DNA of 64,000 nt from Pikeienuella litoralis (GTDB taxonomy: Bacteria > Pseudomonadota > Alphaproteobacteria > Rhodobacterales > Rhodobacteraceae). The stretch's first letter is position 1. Each line of letters begins with the position of its first letter. The notes beneath the pieces were generated by a model that did no database searches, was not told where the DNA came from, and worked only from the letters and a program-made list of their open reading frames with translations. Below, piece by piece: positions 34,555 to 43,913 of the stretch. The stretch covers positions 179,232-243,231 of the forward strand of contig NZ_JBBHER010000001.1 of assembly GCF_037646705.1 (NCBI RefSeq), given 5' to 3'. A program made the translations under genes and the position numbers.

Positions 34555-35457
34555 TCAGGGCGTCGTGGCGCTGATCCGGCTCCAGTGGCGGGCGAAAGCG
34601 TCGGAGTCGAAAAGGGAGGCCAGACCGACCGCGGCGACGCGGGTGGTCGTCTCGTCGATCGACGAGATCTCGAACGTCTTCCCGACCAGGTGCGCCTCGA
34701 CGGCGCCGCCGCCCGTGAGCGCGACCCGGCCCTTGAAGCGATAAAGGCCGGGCGGAGGCGCGTTCAGAAGCGCCAGCAGCCCGGCCCGGTCCACCCGCCC
34801 GCCCGCGCTCGACCAGGAGCGGTAGACGGCGTCGTGATGGTGGGCGCCGCCACCTGGCGCCGGCGTCGCGCCGGCGGCGTCGAGCACGAGATCCGCCGGA
34901 ATCTCGGCCCGCGGCGCGTCGAGCGCCGGCGCCGACGAATGCTCGCGGATCGCGGCCAGCGCCTCATCCAGCGGCGCGAGGTCCGTCTTCGTGACGAGGA
35001 TGAGATCGGCGCCCCGGAGCTGCTCCGCTACCTGGCCGCCGATCATCGGGTCGCGGAGGAGCGCGGCGATGTTTGCGGCGTCCGCCATCGCGACGACGCC
35101 GCAATAGCGCATCTCCGGCTCGGCATGGGCCGCGGCGGCGATCTTCTGCGGGTCGGCGACGCCGGAGGCTTCGATCAGCAGGCAATCGGGCCGCGGGCGC
35201 CGGTCGAGCGCGTCGGAGAGCGCATAGAGAAGCTCGGTCCCCATCGTGCAGCAAATGCAGCCGTTGGAGAGCGTCAGCGTGTCCTCGTCCGCGCTTTCAA
35301 GCAGGTCGGCGTCGATGTTCAATTCGCCGAAATCGTTGACCATCACCATCAGCCGCCGCCCGCCGGCGTTGCGAAGGAGATGGTTCACGAGGCTGGTCTT
35401 GCCCGAGCCGAGATAGCCCGAGACGACCGTGACGGGGAGGGGGCTCAGTTCAGGAAT
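34555..35457 (-). CDS. CobW/COG0523-family metallochaperone GTPase
   Basis: About 300 aa. The Walker A motif VVSGYLGSGKTSLVNHLL is near residue 12, the metal-binding CxCC is in TLSNGCICCTMGTELL, Walker B-like LLIEASGVADP follows and the guanine motif is VTKTDLAP. A short His-rich stretch (GGGAHHHDAVY) precedes the C-terminal CobW_C domain. These proteins insert or deliver metals such as zinc. No ATG, GTG or TTG lies upstream of the P-loop in this frame. The likely start is ATT at 35457, 6 nt after GGAGG, overlapping the end of the amidohydrolase gene by 13 bp; starting at GTG 35388 would remove the P-loop. It converges on znuA, which fits a role in zinc handling. Confidence 0.85.
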   Translation of the reverse strand: MPELSPLPVTVVSGYLGSGKTSLVNHLLRNAGGRRLMVMVNDFGELNIDADLLESADEDTLTLSNGCICCTMGTELLYALSDALDRRPRPDCLLIEASGVADPQKIAAAAHAEPEMRYCGVVAMADAANIAALLRDPMIGGQVAEQLRGADLILVTKTDLAPLDEALAAIREHSSAPALDAPRAEIPADLVLDAAGATPAPGGGAHHHDAVYRSWSSAGGRVDRAGLLALLNAPPPGLYRFKGRVALTGGGAVEAHLVGKTFEISSIDETTTRVAAVGLASLFDSDAFARHWSRISATTP

Positions 35458-37088
35458 ACCCTGCCTCCGCTCACCACGCCGAGAACGGCGACATCCTTGA
35501 GCGCCATCGGCTCCACCGCAGTCGGATCGTCGGCGAGGACGGCGAAATCCGCAATCTTTCCGGCTTCGATCGAGCCGATTTCATGGTCCAGCTTCAGCGT
35601 GTAGGCGGCGCCGAGCGTGATCGCATGAAGCGCTTCCGAGACCTCGATCCGCTGCGCCGGGCCGAGGCAGCGCCCCGACATCGTGATCCGGTTGACCGCG
35701 CACCAGGCGGTGAAGAGCGGAGCGAGCGGCGTCACCGGCGCGTCCGAATGGATGGCGAGCGGCACGCCCTCGTCCAGCGCGGTGCGGCAGGCGTCCATCC
35801 GTCTGGCGCGATCCTCGCCGATGCTTTTTTCGACATGCATGTCGCCGAAATACCAGATGTGATTGGCGAAGAGATTCGCGCAGAGGCCGAGCGCCTTCAT
35901 CCGCTTGAACAGCGCCCGGTCGAGCATCTGGCCGTGCTGCAGCGTGTGGCGGTGATCGGGCCAGTTGTGCAGCGCGAGCGCCTTCTCGATGGCGTCGATC
36001 GCGACGACGGACGCCTCGTCGCCATTGGTGTGGATATGCATCTGCACGCCGGCCTGATGCAGGCTCAGGATCAACTCCTCCGCCTGTTCCGGCGCGATCA
36101 CCCAGATCCCGTTCGGCGCGCCGTTGACGTGATACGGCCAGCGCAAGCGCGCGGTGTAGCCCTGGATCGAGCCGTCGAGAACCAGCTTCACTCCGCCGAG
36201 GCGAAGCATGTCGGTGGCCTTCTCGCGGAGCGCGAGCGCCCGCGGCGCGACCTCCTTCGGCGGCATCATCGCGGCCCCGAGCATCGGCACGATCCGAAGC
36301 GGGAAATCCGCGGCGCCGGTGGTGTCGAGAAGGGTGGGAATATCCTTCTCGGGCAATTCGGCGTGAAGATCGGTCATCGTCGTCGTGCCGGTCTGCCGGG
36401 CGATGGCGGCGAAGGCGCGGATGCAGTCCGGGCTGGCGGAGAGCGAGCGGAAATCCACGCCGACGCGGCGCATCAGCGGGAACATCGCCGCCATTTCCTG
36501 CAATTCGCCGTTCAGCTCCCCGTCAGGGCCTTTCGCGACGCCGACGGCGTTGGTCTCGCGGGTGTAGCCCGCCATCGCGAGCGCAGGGGAGTTCGCGGTC
36601 AGGAGATGGAAGTTCGAATGCTGGACGACGATCGGGCGGGTGGCGGAGACCGCGTCGAGATGGCTCCGGTTCAGCCGCTCGACCGGCAGGAAGATCGGGT
36701 CGAAGCCCCATGCGAACAGCGGCTTGTCGTCGGGCTCTCCGGCGGCGGACATCGCCGCTTCCGCCTTTTTCAGGCCTTCGATCACCTCTTCGATCGTGGT
36801 GAGCCCGGGCCAGAGTTCGCCTTCGGCGTCGAGCCGGTCGTGAAAGCCGACATAGGGGTAATTCCACATCGCGCCCGCCATCAGATGAGCGTGCCCTTCG
36901 ATGAGGCCGGGCATGAGCACCGCGTTCGCGAAGCGATCGTCATCCACGCCGCCGCCCCACTGCTCGGCGCAATTGGCGCCGCCGACGGCGAGGATCCGGC
37001 CGTCCCGGACCGCGACATGCGTCGCCTCGGGGCGATTGGGATCCATGGTGATGATCTTTTTCGCGCGATAGACAATCGTGTCGGACAT
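35445..37088 (-). CDS. Amidohydrolase family 3 protein (YtcJ-like)
   Basis: A 547-aa metal-dependent hydrolase. The beta-sandwich start YRAKKIITMDPNRPEATHVA is followed by the metal site MLMPGLIEGHAHLM-type HxH (VLMPGLIEGHAHLMAGAM), the carboxylated-Lys region KLVLDGSIQGYTARLRWPY, MHIHTNGDEA, LQHGQMLDRA and the late Asp in AIHSDAPVTPL. It would cleave C-N bonds of an amide or cyclic compound; the substrate is unknown. It is divergent from a peptide-type ABC importer, which may bring the substrate in, and is coupled to the CobW gene downstream. Confidence 0.87.
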   Translation of the reverse strand: MSDTIVYRAKKIITMDPNRPEATHVAVRDGRILAVGGANCAEQWGGGVDDDRFANAVLMPGLIEGHAHLMAGAMWNYPYVGFHDRLDAEGELWPGLTTIEEVIEGLKKAEAAMSAAGEPDDKPLFAWGFDPIFLPVERLNRSHLDAVSATRPIVVQHSNFHLLTANSPALAMAGYTRETNAVGVAKGPDGELNGELQEMAAMFPLMRRVGVDFRSLSASPDCIRAFAAIARQTGTTTMTDLHAELPEKDIPTLLDTTGAADFPLRIVPMLGAAMMPPKEVAPRALALREKATDMLRLGGVKLVLDGSIQGYTARLRWPYHVNGAPNGIWVIAPEQAEELILSLHQAGVQMHIHTNGDEASVVAIDAIEKALALHNWPDHRHTLQHGQMLDRALFKRMKALGLCANLFANHIWYFGDMHVEKSIGEDRARRMDACRTALDEGVPLAIHSDAPVTPLAPLFTAWCAVNRITMSGRCLGPAQRIEVSEALHAITLGAAYTLKLDHEIGSIEAGKIADFAVLADDPTAVEPMALKDVAVLGVVSGGRVFLN

Positions 37089-37203
37089 GTCGGCGTCTCC
37101 CTCAGCTTCGAGGCATCTTAACCACATCGTCGTGGGGGCCGATGGCGCCAGTTAACTCGATTCTCCTGGGCCTGTCGATAAAAGGAGTGGACAGGCGATC
37201 AAC

Positions 37204-37256
37204 GCGGCTGGTTTGGTGGGCGCATAAGGATGTGGCTGGTTTTGCGGCCGCACAAG
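37204..37256. repeat. Two 25-bp direct repeats in the amidohydrolase/ABC-importer control region
   Basis: Bases 37204-37228 and 37232-37256 are imperfect copies (20 of 25 identical) with the shared pattern GYGGCTGGTTTKG..GG.CGCAYAAG and a 28-bp period. They end 22 bp before the binding-protein ATG and overlap the expected promoter. They look like tandem sites for a regulator; none is encoded next door. Confidence 0.6.
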
Positions 37257-37278
37257 ACTGCAACAGGGAGTTGATCGG

Positions 37279-38850
37279 ATGAAACTGTCTCGATTTATCG
37301 GCGGGCTTGCGATGGCGGCCTCCGTCGCCTTCGCGCCTTCCGGCCAAGCCGAAGAGACTGCGGGCGGCACGCTTATCATCGTCTCGACGCAGGTTCCGCG
37401 CCACCTGAACGGCGCGGTCCAGTCCGGCACGGCGACGGCGGTGCCTTCGACGCAGATTTTCGCGTCGCTGCTTCGGTACGACGACGAGTGGAATCCCGAG
37501 CCCTATCTCGCGAAAAGCTGGGAGGTCTCGGATGACGGGCTCTCGGCCACCTTCCATCTGGTGGAGGGCGCGACCTTTCATGACGGCGAGCCGATCACCT
37601 CTGAGGATGTCGCCTTCTCGATCATGACGATCAAGGAGAACCATCCCTTCAAAACGATGTTCGCGCCGGTGGAGGCGGTGGAGACGCCAGACCCGCTCAC
37701 CGCGGTCTTCAGGCTCTCGCAGCCGCACCCGGCGCTGCTTCTCGCGCTGTCGCCCGCGCTGGCGCCGATCATTCCCAAACATGTCTTTGACGACGGTCAG
37801 GATATGAAAAGCCATCCGATGAACCAGATGCCGGTCGGCTCGGGGCCGTTCATGGTGAAGGAGTTCACGGCGAGCGAGGCCGTGATTCTGGAGAAGAACC
37901 CGAATTTCTTCCGCAAGGGCTATCCGAAGCTTGACGAGATCATCATCCGGATCATCAAGGATCCGAGCGCCGTTCTGATCGCGATGGAGAACGGCGAGGC
38001 CGACATGTTCCCGTTCGTGAGCAGCTCGACCGGGATCAGGCGCATGAAGGAGGCCGAGCGGATCGCGGTGACCGACCGGGGGTATGAGGGGATCGGCCCG
38101 ATCAACTGGCTGGCGTTCAACACGCGCAAGGAAAAGCTCTCCGATCCGCGGGTGCGCCAGGCGATCGGCTACGCCGTCGACCGCGAGTTCATCACCAAGG
38201 CGCTGATGCGCGGCTACGCCAAGACGCAGAGCAGCCCGATCGTCGAATCCTCGCCGTTCTTCGACCCGATGATCCCGCGCTATGACGTCGATCTCGACAA
38301 GGCGAAGGCGCTGCTGGCCGAAGCAGGTTACGGCGACGGGTTCGAACTGATGGTGGATTACCTGCCCGGAGTGGACGAGCAGCAGAAGAATATCGCCGAA
38401 TATCTGAAGTCGCAGCTGAAGAAGGTCGGAATCGACGTCACCGTCCGCGCCTCCCCCGACTTCCCGACATGGGCGAAGCATCTCTCCAACGATGATTTCG
38501 AGATGTCGATGGATGCGGTCTTCAACTGGGGCGACCCGGTGATCGGCGTGCACCGGACCTATCTCTCCACCAATATCGTGCCGGGGGTGATCTGGTCCAA
38601 CACGCAGGGCTACAAGAACCTGAAGGTCGACGAGATCCTGGACGCCGCGGCGGTGGAGATGGACCTGGAGAAGCGCAAGGCGCTCTACGCCGAGTTTCAG
38701 CGGATCGTGGCGGAGGACCTGCCGATCTACTGGATCAATCTGCTGCCCTATCACACCGCCTATGACGATCGGCTCGGCAACCCGCCGATGACGATCTGGG
38801 GGCCGATGTCGCCGCTGGACGAAGTCTACTGGAAAGAGCCGAAAGAGTGA
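37279..38850 (+). CDS. ABC importer substrate-binding protein, peptide/opine type (family 5)
   Basis: A 523-aa periplasmic protein with a signal peptide (SRFIGGLAMAASVAFAPSGQA; mature from about residue 25). It has the SBP_bac_5 pattern: IFASLLRYDDEWNPEPYLAK, SWEVSDDGLSATFHLVEGAT, PVGSGPFMVKEFTASEAVIL and LSDPRVRQAIGYAVDREFIT. It delivers peptides, aminoacylated compounds or similar cationic solutes to the membrane permeases encoded downstream. GGGAG precedes the ATG. It is the first gene of a five-gene operon. Confidence 0.93.
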   Translation: MKLSRFIGGLAMAASVAFAPSGQAEETAGGTLIIVSTQVPRHLNGAVQSGTATAVPSTQIFASLLRYDDEWNPEPYLAKSWEVSDDGLSATFHLVEGATFHDGEPITSEDVAFSIMTIKENHPFKTMFAPVEAVETPDPLTAVFRLSQPHPALLLALSPALAPIIPKHVFDDGQDMKSHPMNQMPVGSGPFMVKEFTASEAVILEKNPNFFRKGYPKLDEIIIRIIKDPSAVLIAMENGEADMFPFVSSSTGIRRMKEAERIAVTDRGYEGIGPINWLAFNTRKEKLSDPRVRQAIGYAVDREFITKALMRGYAKTQSSPIVESSPFFDPMIPRYDVDLDKAKALLAEAGYGDGFELMVDYLPGVDEQQKNIAEYLKSQLKKVGIDVTVRASPDFPTWAKHLSNDDFEMSMDAVFNWGDPVIGVHRTYLSTNIVPGVIWSNTQGYKNLKVDEILDAAAVEMDLEKRKALYAEFQRIVAEDLPIYWINLLPYHTAYDDRLGNPPMTIWGPMSPLDEVYWKEPKE

Positions 38851-38919
38851 TCTTCATGCGCCGGCCGGCGATTTTCCGGCCGGCGCGTCATCTGCGCGAC
38901 TGATGGGAGATAAGGTCGA

Positions 38920-39894
38920 GTGACGGCGTTCATCATCAGACGACTTCTTTACGGCGCGCTCCTGCTGCTCGGCGTCGTGATCCTGAATTTTTTCCTGATC
39001 CGCCTCGCCCCCGGCGACCCGGCCGAGGTGATCGCCGGCGACATGGGCGGCGCGACGGCGGAGATGCTGGCCTCGATCCGGGCCGAATACGGGCTCGATC
39101 AGCCGCTCCTGACGCAGCTTTTCGCGTATCTGGGCGGGATCCTCAGAGGCGATCTCGGCCAGTCCTATTTCTTCAACCAGCCGGTTACGACGCTGATCGG
39201 CGCGCGGATCGGGCCGACCATCCTGCTCGTCGTCGCGGCGCAGGTCGTCGCCATCACGGTCGGAACGGCGATGGGCGTTTTCGCCGCGCGAAAGCCGAAT
39301 GGCGTCTTCTCCGGCGTGGTCACGGTGATCGCGACGATCGGCTACGCGGTTCCGGTGTTCTGGCTCGGCATCATGCTGCTGATCCTGCTTGCGTCGATCA
39401 TCCCGGCCTTCCCTGTCGCCGGAATGGAGGATGTGCGTCTGAGAGACGCGACATGGCTGGCGCAGATGGTGGACATCCTGCATCATCTTTTCCTTCCCGC
39501 CCTTTCGCTCGCGGTGATCTTCCTCGCGATCTACGCGAGACTGGCCCGCGCCTCGATGATCGACGTGCTCGGGGCGGACTACATCCGCACCGCGCGCGCC
39601 AAGGGCGCGTCTGAGCGGTCGGTGTTGTTCCATCATGCGCTGCGCAATGCGGCGCTGCCGATCATCACGGTCGCGGGGCTTCAATTCGGGGCGCTGATTT
39701 CCGGGGCGGTCCTGGTCGAGACGGTGTTCAACTGGCCCGGCCTCGGCACCCTCGCCTTCGATGCGATTCTCAGGCGGGACTACACGACGATCCTCGGCAT
39801 TCTTTTCTTCGCCGCGATCATGGTGGTGATCGCCAATCTCGTGACCGATCTCTGTTATCGGCTCGCCGACCCGCGCCTACGGGAGAAGTTGTGA
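38920..39894 (+). CDS. ABC importer permease, DppB type
   Basis: A 324-aa inner-membrane subunit with six predicted helices, beginning MTAFIIRRLLYGALLLLGVV. FFLIRLAPGDPAEVIAGDMG is typical of DppB. The EAA loop that contacts the ATPase is DYIRTARAKGASERSVLFHH. The start is GTG, 5 nt after AAGG. It overlaps the second permease gene by 4 bp and pairs with it to form the channel. Confidence 0.95.
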   Translation: MTAFIIRRLLYGALLLLGVVILNFFLIRLAPGDPAEVIAGDMGGATAEMLASIRAEYGLDQPLLTQLFAYLGGILRGDLGQSYFFNQPVTTLIGARIGPTILLVVAAQVVAITVGTAMGVFAARKPNGVFSGVVTVIATIGYAVPVFWLGIMLLILLASIIPAFPVAGMEDVRLRDATWLAQMVDILHHLFLPALSLAVIFLAIYARLARASMIDVLGADYIRTARAKGASERSVLFHHALRNAALPIITVAGLQFGALISGAVLVETVFNWPGLGTLAFDAILRRDYTTILGILFFAAIMVVIANLVTDLCYRLADPRLREKL

Positions 39895-40778
39895 TGACGA
39901 CCGGGGTTCGAACCGAGCCGCAAGGCGTCGAGGCGCAAAGCCCGATGATGGACGCATGGCGGATGTTCCGGCGGAACGGGCCGGCGATGGCCGGTCTCGC
40001 CGTCCTGCTGATCATCATCCTCGCCACGATCTACGGCACGTTCTTCTATGGCGGCGACCCCTACGATATCGTCTGGGCGCCGCATGAGCCGCCGGGCGCG
40101 ACGGCGGAATTCCCGCTCGGCACCGATTATCTCGGCCGGGACCTGCTCGCGGGGCTTCTGACCGGAGGCGGGCCGACCCTGATCGTCGGCGCGACGGCGG
40201 CGCTCATCACCATGGTGATCGGGGTCGCGGTCGGAGCGATTTCCGGCTTTTTTGGCGGCGCGGTCGACAATCTCCTGATGCGCTTCACCGAGTTCTTCCA
40301 GGTGCTGCCGGCGCTCCTCTTCGCCATGGTTCTGGTGACGCTGTTCTCGCCCTCCCTGACCACGATCGCCGTTTCGATCGGGGTCGTTTCGTGGCCGACG
40401 ACGGCGCGGTTGGCGCGGGCGGAGTTCCTCAGGATCAAGCGGCTCGAATACGTCACCGCCGCGAGCGCGATCGGGGCGAAGAACGGGCGGATCATGTGGC
40501 GCGTGATCCTGCCGAACGCGTTGCCGCCATTGATCGTTTCGGCGACGCTGACCGTCGGCATCGCGATCCTTTTCGAGGCCGGGCTGTCCTTCCTCGGGCT
40601 CGGGGACCCGAACACCATGAGCTGGGGGCTGATGATCGGCGCGAATCGCGGCTATATCCTGACCGCATGGTGGCCGGTCACCTTCCCCGGCATCGCCATC
40701 TTCCTCACCGTTTTCGCCGTCTCGCTGATCGGCGACGGGCTGAACGACGCGTTCAACCCCAAACTCCGGGTCCGTTGA
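39891..40778 (+). CDS. ABC importer permease, DppC type
   Basis: A 295-aa second permease. DAWRMFRRNGPAMAGLAVLL opens the first helix; HPLGTDYLGRDLLA-type signature is present as FPLGTDYLGRDLLAGLLTGG; the EAA loop is LEYVTAASAIGAKNGRIMWR; FEAGLSFLGLGDPNTMSWGL and a terminal NDAFNPKLRVR are characteristic of DppC. It overlaps the upstream gene (ATGA) and is followed by the first ATPase gene after 1 bp. Confidence 0.95.
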   Translation: MMTTGVRTEPQGVEAQSPMMDAWRMFRRNGPAMAGLAVLLIIILATIYGTFFYGGDPYDIVWAPHEPPGATAEFPLGTDYLGRDLLAGLLTGGGPTLIVGATAALITMVIGVAVGAISGFFGGAVDNLLMRFTEFFQVLPALLFAMVLVTLFSPSLTTIAVSIGVVSWPTTARLARAEFLRIKRLEYVTAASAIGAKNGRIMWRVILPNALPPLIVSATLTVGIAILFEAGLSFLGLGDPNTMSWGLMIGANRGYILTAWWPVTFPGIAIFLTVFAVSLIGDGLNDAFNPKLRVR

Positions 40779-40779
40779 G

Positions 40780-41763
40780 ATGGCGTTGCTCGATATCGAG
40801 GGGCTCCGGGTCGAGTTTGCGACCCGATATGGGCCGGTCACCGCGCTTGACGGCGTCTCGCTGCATGTGAACGCGGGCGAGACGCTGGGCGTCGTTGGCG
40901 AATCCGGTTGCGGCAAGTCGATCACCGCGCTCTCCGCGATGGGGTTGATCCCGTCGCCGCCCGGGCGCGTCGCCGCCGGCTCCATCCGTCTCGATGGAGA
41001 GGAGCTGGTTGGCGCGTCGGATCACCGGCTCCGGCAGCTTCGCGGCGCCGAGATCGCGATGATCTTCCAGGAGCCGATGACCTCTCTCAATCCGGTCTTC
41101 ACCGCCGGGGATCAGATCGCGGAAGCGATCATGCTGCATCAGCATGTCGGGCGCGACGCGGCCAAGAAGGCCGCCGTCGCCTTGCTCGACCGGGTCGGCA
41201 TTCCGGAGGCGAAACGGCGCGCGGACGATTTCCCGCACCAGCTTTCGGGCGGGATGCGCCAGCGGGTGATGATCGCGATGGCGGTCTCGTGCCAGCCGAA
41301 GGTGCTGATCGCGGATGAGCCGACCACCGCCCTCGACGTCACGGTGCAGGCGCAGATTTTCGATCTGCTGAACGACATCCAGCGCGATCTCGGCACCGCG
41401 ATCGTCCTGATCACCCACGATATGGGCGCGATCGCGGAAATGGCGGATCGGGTCGCGGTGATGTACGCCGGCCGGGTGATCGAGGAGGGCGTGGCCGACG
41501 CCGTTCTCGATGAGCCCAAACACCCCTATTCGCGCGGGTTGATCGCCTGCATTCCGGCGCTTGGCAAGGATGACGAAGACACGCCCCCGCCGCTGGCCGA
41601 GATCCCCGGAGTCGTCCCGCCGCTGCATCTGCTCGGCGACGGCTGCGCCTTCGCGGATCGGTGCGCCAATCGGTTCGAGCGGTGCGACCGGGAAAGGCCG
41701 CTTCTGCGCGGCGACCCGGCGCATCCGGCGGCCTGCCACGCCGTGGAGGAGGGGCGGATATGA
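40780..41763 (+). CDS. ABC importer ATPase, DppD type
   Basis: A 327-aa ATPase with Walker A GESGCGKS, signature LSGGMRQRV, Walker B VLIADEPTTALDVT and the switch His in VLITHDMG. The C-terminal oligopeptide-transporter extension has Cys residues (GCAFADRCANRFERC) that bind an Fe-S cluster in some homologues. It powers import with the second ATPase, whose start it overlaps by 4 bp. Confidence 0.95.
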   Translation: MALLDIEGLRVEFATRYGPVTALDGVSLHVNAGETLGVVGESGCGKSITALSAMGLIPSPPGRVAAGSIRLDGEELVGASDHRLRQLRGAEIAMIFQEPMTSLNPVFTAGDQIAEAIMLHQHVGRDAAKKAAVALLDRVGIPEAKRRADDFPHQLSGGMRQRVMIAMAVSCQPKVLIADEPTTALDVTVQAQIFDLLNDIQRDLGTAIVLITHDMGAIAEMADRVAVMYAGRVIEEGVADAVLDEPKHPYSRGLIACIPALGKDDEDTPPPLAEIPGVVPPLHLLGDGCAFADRCANRFERCDRERPLLRGDPAHPAACHAVEEGRI

Positions 41764-42737
41764 GCGTGATCCTGGAGGCGCGGGGTCTGACGGTGCGCTT
41801 CGCGCTGCCGCAGCGCAGGTTATTTGCGCCCCGTCAGCATCTGGAGGCGGTGAGAGAGGTCGATTTCACGCTGGAGGCGGGGCGCACGCTCGGCATCGTC
41901 GGAGAGAGCGGCTCGGGCAAGACCACGACCGCGATGGCGGCGATCCGTCTGACCGGGCCGGCGACCGGGGAGGTGCTGTTCGAGGGGGAGGATCTTTTCG
42001 CCCTCGACGCGGAGGACATGCGGAAACGGCGCAAGGATATCCAGCTCATCTTTCAGGATCCGTATTCCTCTCTCAACCCGCGCGACCGGGTGAACCATAT
42101 CGTGCGCGAGCCGCTCGATCTGCTGAATATCGGCGATTCCGCCAGCCGCGACGCGCGCGTCGCGGAGTTGTTCGGCCTCGTCGGGCTTCGGCGCGATCAG
42201 CTCAATCTCTTTCCGCACCAGTTCTCGGGCGGGCAGCGCCAGCGCATCTCCATCGCCAGGGCGCTGGCGACGAACCCGAAACTGATCGTCTGCGATGAGC
42301 CGGTCTCTGCGCTCGATGTGGCGATACAGGCGCAGATCCTGAATCTGCTGGTGAAGCTGCAGGACGAGCTCGGGCTCAGCTATCTTTTCATCTCTCACGA
42401 TCTCGGCGTGGTGCGGCAGGTCTGCCACGACATTGCGGTGATGTATCTGGGCCGGATCGTCGAGCGGGCGCCGAGGGCCGAGTTGTTCCGCATGCCGCGC
42501 CATCCCTACACGGAGGCGCTGCTCGGGGCCGCGCCGTCGTTGACGCGGCGGAAGTCGCAGGGATATGTCCGGCCCGCGAAGCTGAAAGGCGACCCGCCGA
42601 GCCCGATCAATCCGCCGCCGGGCTGCGCTTTCGCGGCCCGTTGCCCGAAAGCGCAACCGATTTGCCACGAGCTCCGTCCGGTGCTGGAGCCGCATGGGGC
42701 GGCGGAAGTCGCCTGCCACTTTCCAGCGGGGAGCTGA
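41760..42737 (+). CDS. ABC importer ATPase, DppF type
   Basis: A 325-aa ATPase with Walker A GESGSGKTT, Q-loop IFQDPYSSLNPRDRV, signature FSGGQRQRISIARAL, Walker B LIVCDEPVSALDVA, the switch His in LFISHDLGVVR and the C-terminal CAFAARCPKAQPIC motif. It is the last gene of the importer operon. It ends 78 bp from the stop of the convergent FAD oxidase gene. Confidence 0.95.
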   Translation: MSVILEARGLTVRFALPQRRLFAPRQHLEAVREVDFTLEAGRTLGIVGESGSGKTTTAMAAIRLTGPATGEVLFEGEDLFALDAEDMRKRRKDIQLIFQDPYSSLNPRDRVNHIVREPLDLLNIGDSASRDARVAELFGLVGLRRDQLNLFPHQFSGGQRQRISIARALATNPKLIVCDEPVSALDVAIQAQILNLLVKLQDELGLSYLFISHDLGVVRQVCHDIAVMYLGRIVERAPRAELFRMPRHPYTEALLGAAPSLTRRKSQGYVRPAKLKGDPPSPINPPPGCAFAARCPKAQPICHELRPVLEPHGAAEVACHFPAGS

Positions 42738-42815
42738 GCCGCGCCCCCGCCGCGCCATGATGACTGGCGGGAGCCCCCCGGCCGGGACGCGTTCGCGCGC
42801 GCCGCAGGGGCGGCC

Positions 42816-43913
42816 TCACGCAGTGAGGAGGCGATCAGGCGCGAGCGCGCGCCGAAGCGGTTCCGGCGTGCTTTCGCGCTTGAGAAGCGCGGCGGTCAGC
42901 CTGGCGAGCGCGGGCGCCGTCTGAACGCCGTATCCGCCTTGTCCCGCCAGCCAGAAGAAGCCGGGCGTGTCGGGGGCGAAGCCGACGGCGGGGGTGCGGT
43001 CGCGGGTGAAGCTGCGCAGACCGGCCCAGCTTCGCTCCACCCGCGTGACCGGCGCGGTCACCGCCTGCTCGTAGCGGTGCAACCCTTCGGCGAGAACCAG
43101 ATCGTCGGGCCAGGCGTCCTGCGCCTCGACCGGGTCTTCGTCGGCGGGGGAGACCATCAGTTTTCCCGCCTCCGGCTTGGCGTACCAGGTTTCGGCCGCG
43201 GTCCCGAACAGCGGCCAGTTCCAGATATCGGCGCCGTCCGGCGCCGGGATGATGGCGGCGGAGCGGCGCATCGGCGTCACGCCGAGCGGGCGGGCGCCCG
43301 CCATGGCCGCGACGCCGTCCGCCCAGGCGCCGGCGGCGTTGACGAGGATCGGGGCGCGGAAGGTCTCGGTTTCGGTTCGGACCTCCCAGACCCCATCCGC
43401 GCGGCGGATCGCTCCCGCCCGGGCGCCGGTCGCGATGCGCCCGCCGCGGCGGCGGAGCAGCTTCGCATAGCCCTGCAACATCCGGTCCACGTCGATATCG
43501 CGGGCGTCGCGTTCAATGGCCGCCGCCGCTATGCGCTCGGGGCGGAGGATCGGCACGAGCTCCACCGCTTCTGCGGGGGAGAGCCAGTCCAGGCCCTCGG
43601 CTCCGGCGGCGTAGGCGTCAAGTTCGCCCACCTCGTCCTCCGCCGCGATCAGCATCTGGCCGCGGGGCGAAAGCAGGCTGCTCTCCGCCACGCCGTCCGG
43701 CTCGATGAAGAGCGGCTCCGCCATCGCGTTCAGCGCGCGGAGGGTCTCGTTGCCGTAATTGCGGATGAAGATCGCGGCCGAGCGTCCGGTCGAATGCGTT
43801 CCGATGGCGCCTTCCGCCTCCAGCACGACGACGCGAAAGTCGGCCGCCATCTCCGCCGCGGCGCTGATCCCGGCGACGCCGCCGCCGATCACGATGGCGT
43901 CGGGCGCGTCCAT
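42816..43913 (-). CDS. FAD-dependent amine/glycine-oxidase-type oxidoreductase
   Basis: A 365-aa DAO-family flavoprotein. The FAD-binding GxGxxG is in AIVIGGGVAGISAAAEMAAD, followed by the family motif GTHSTGRSAAIFIRNYG and the C-terminal RSWAGLRSFTRDRTPAVGF and FFWLAGQGGYGVQTAPALA, which close over the flavin. It should oxidise a C-N bond of an amino acid or amine, with oxygen or quinone as acceptor. Its ATG overlaps the stop of the deacetylase gene upstream (TGATG), so they form one operon. Substrates released by the deacetylase are the natural guess. Confidence 0.88.
   Translation of the reverse strand: MDAPDAIVIGGGVAGISAAAEMAADFRVVVLEAEGAIGTHSTGRSAAIFIRNYGNETLRALNAMAEPLFIEPDGVAESSLLSPRGQMLIAAEDEVGELDAYAAGAEGLDWLSPAEAVELVPILRPERIAAAAIERDARDIDVDRMLQGYAKLLRRRGGRIATGARAGAIRRADGVWEVRTETETFRAPILVNAAGAWADGVAAMAGARPLGVTPMRRSAAIIPAPDGADIWNWPLFGTAAETWYAKPEAGKLMVSPADEDPVEAQDAWPDDLVLAEGLHRYEQAVTAPVTRVERSWAGLRSFTRDRTPAVGFAPDTPGFFWLAGQGGYGVQTAPALARLTAALLKRESTPEPLRRALAPDRLLTA

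Noticed and set aside
35583..37121. 512-codon open frame antisense to the amidohydrolase
   Set aside because: Same GC-rich shadow effect; the amidohydrolase motifs are all on the minus strand.
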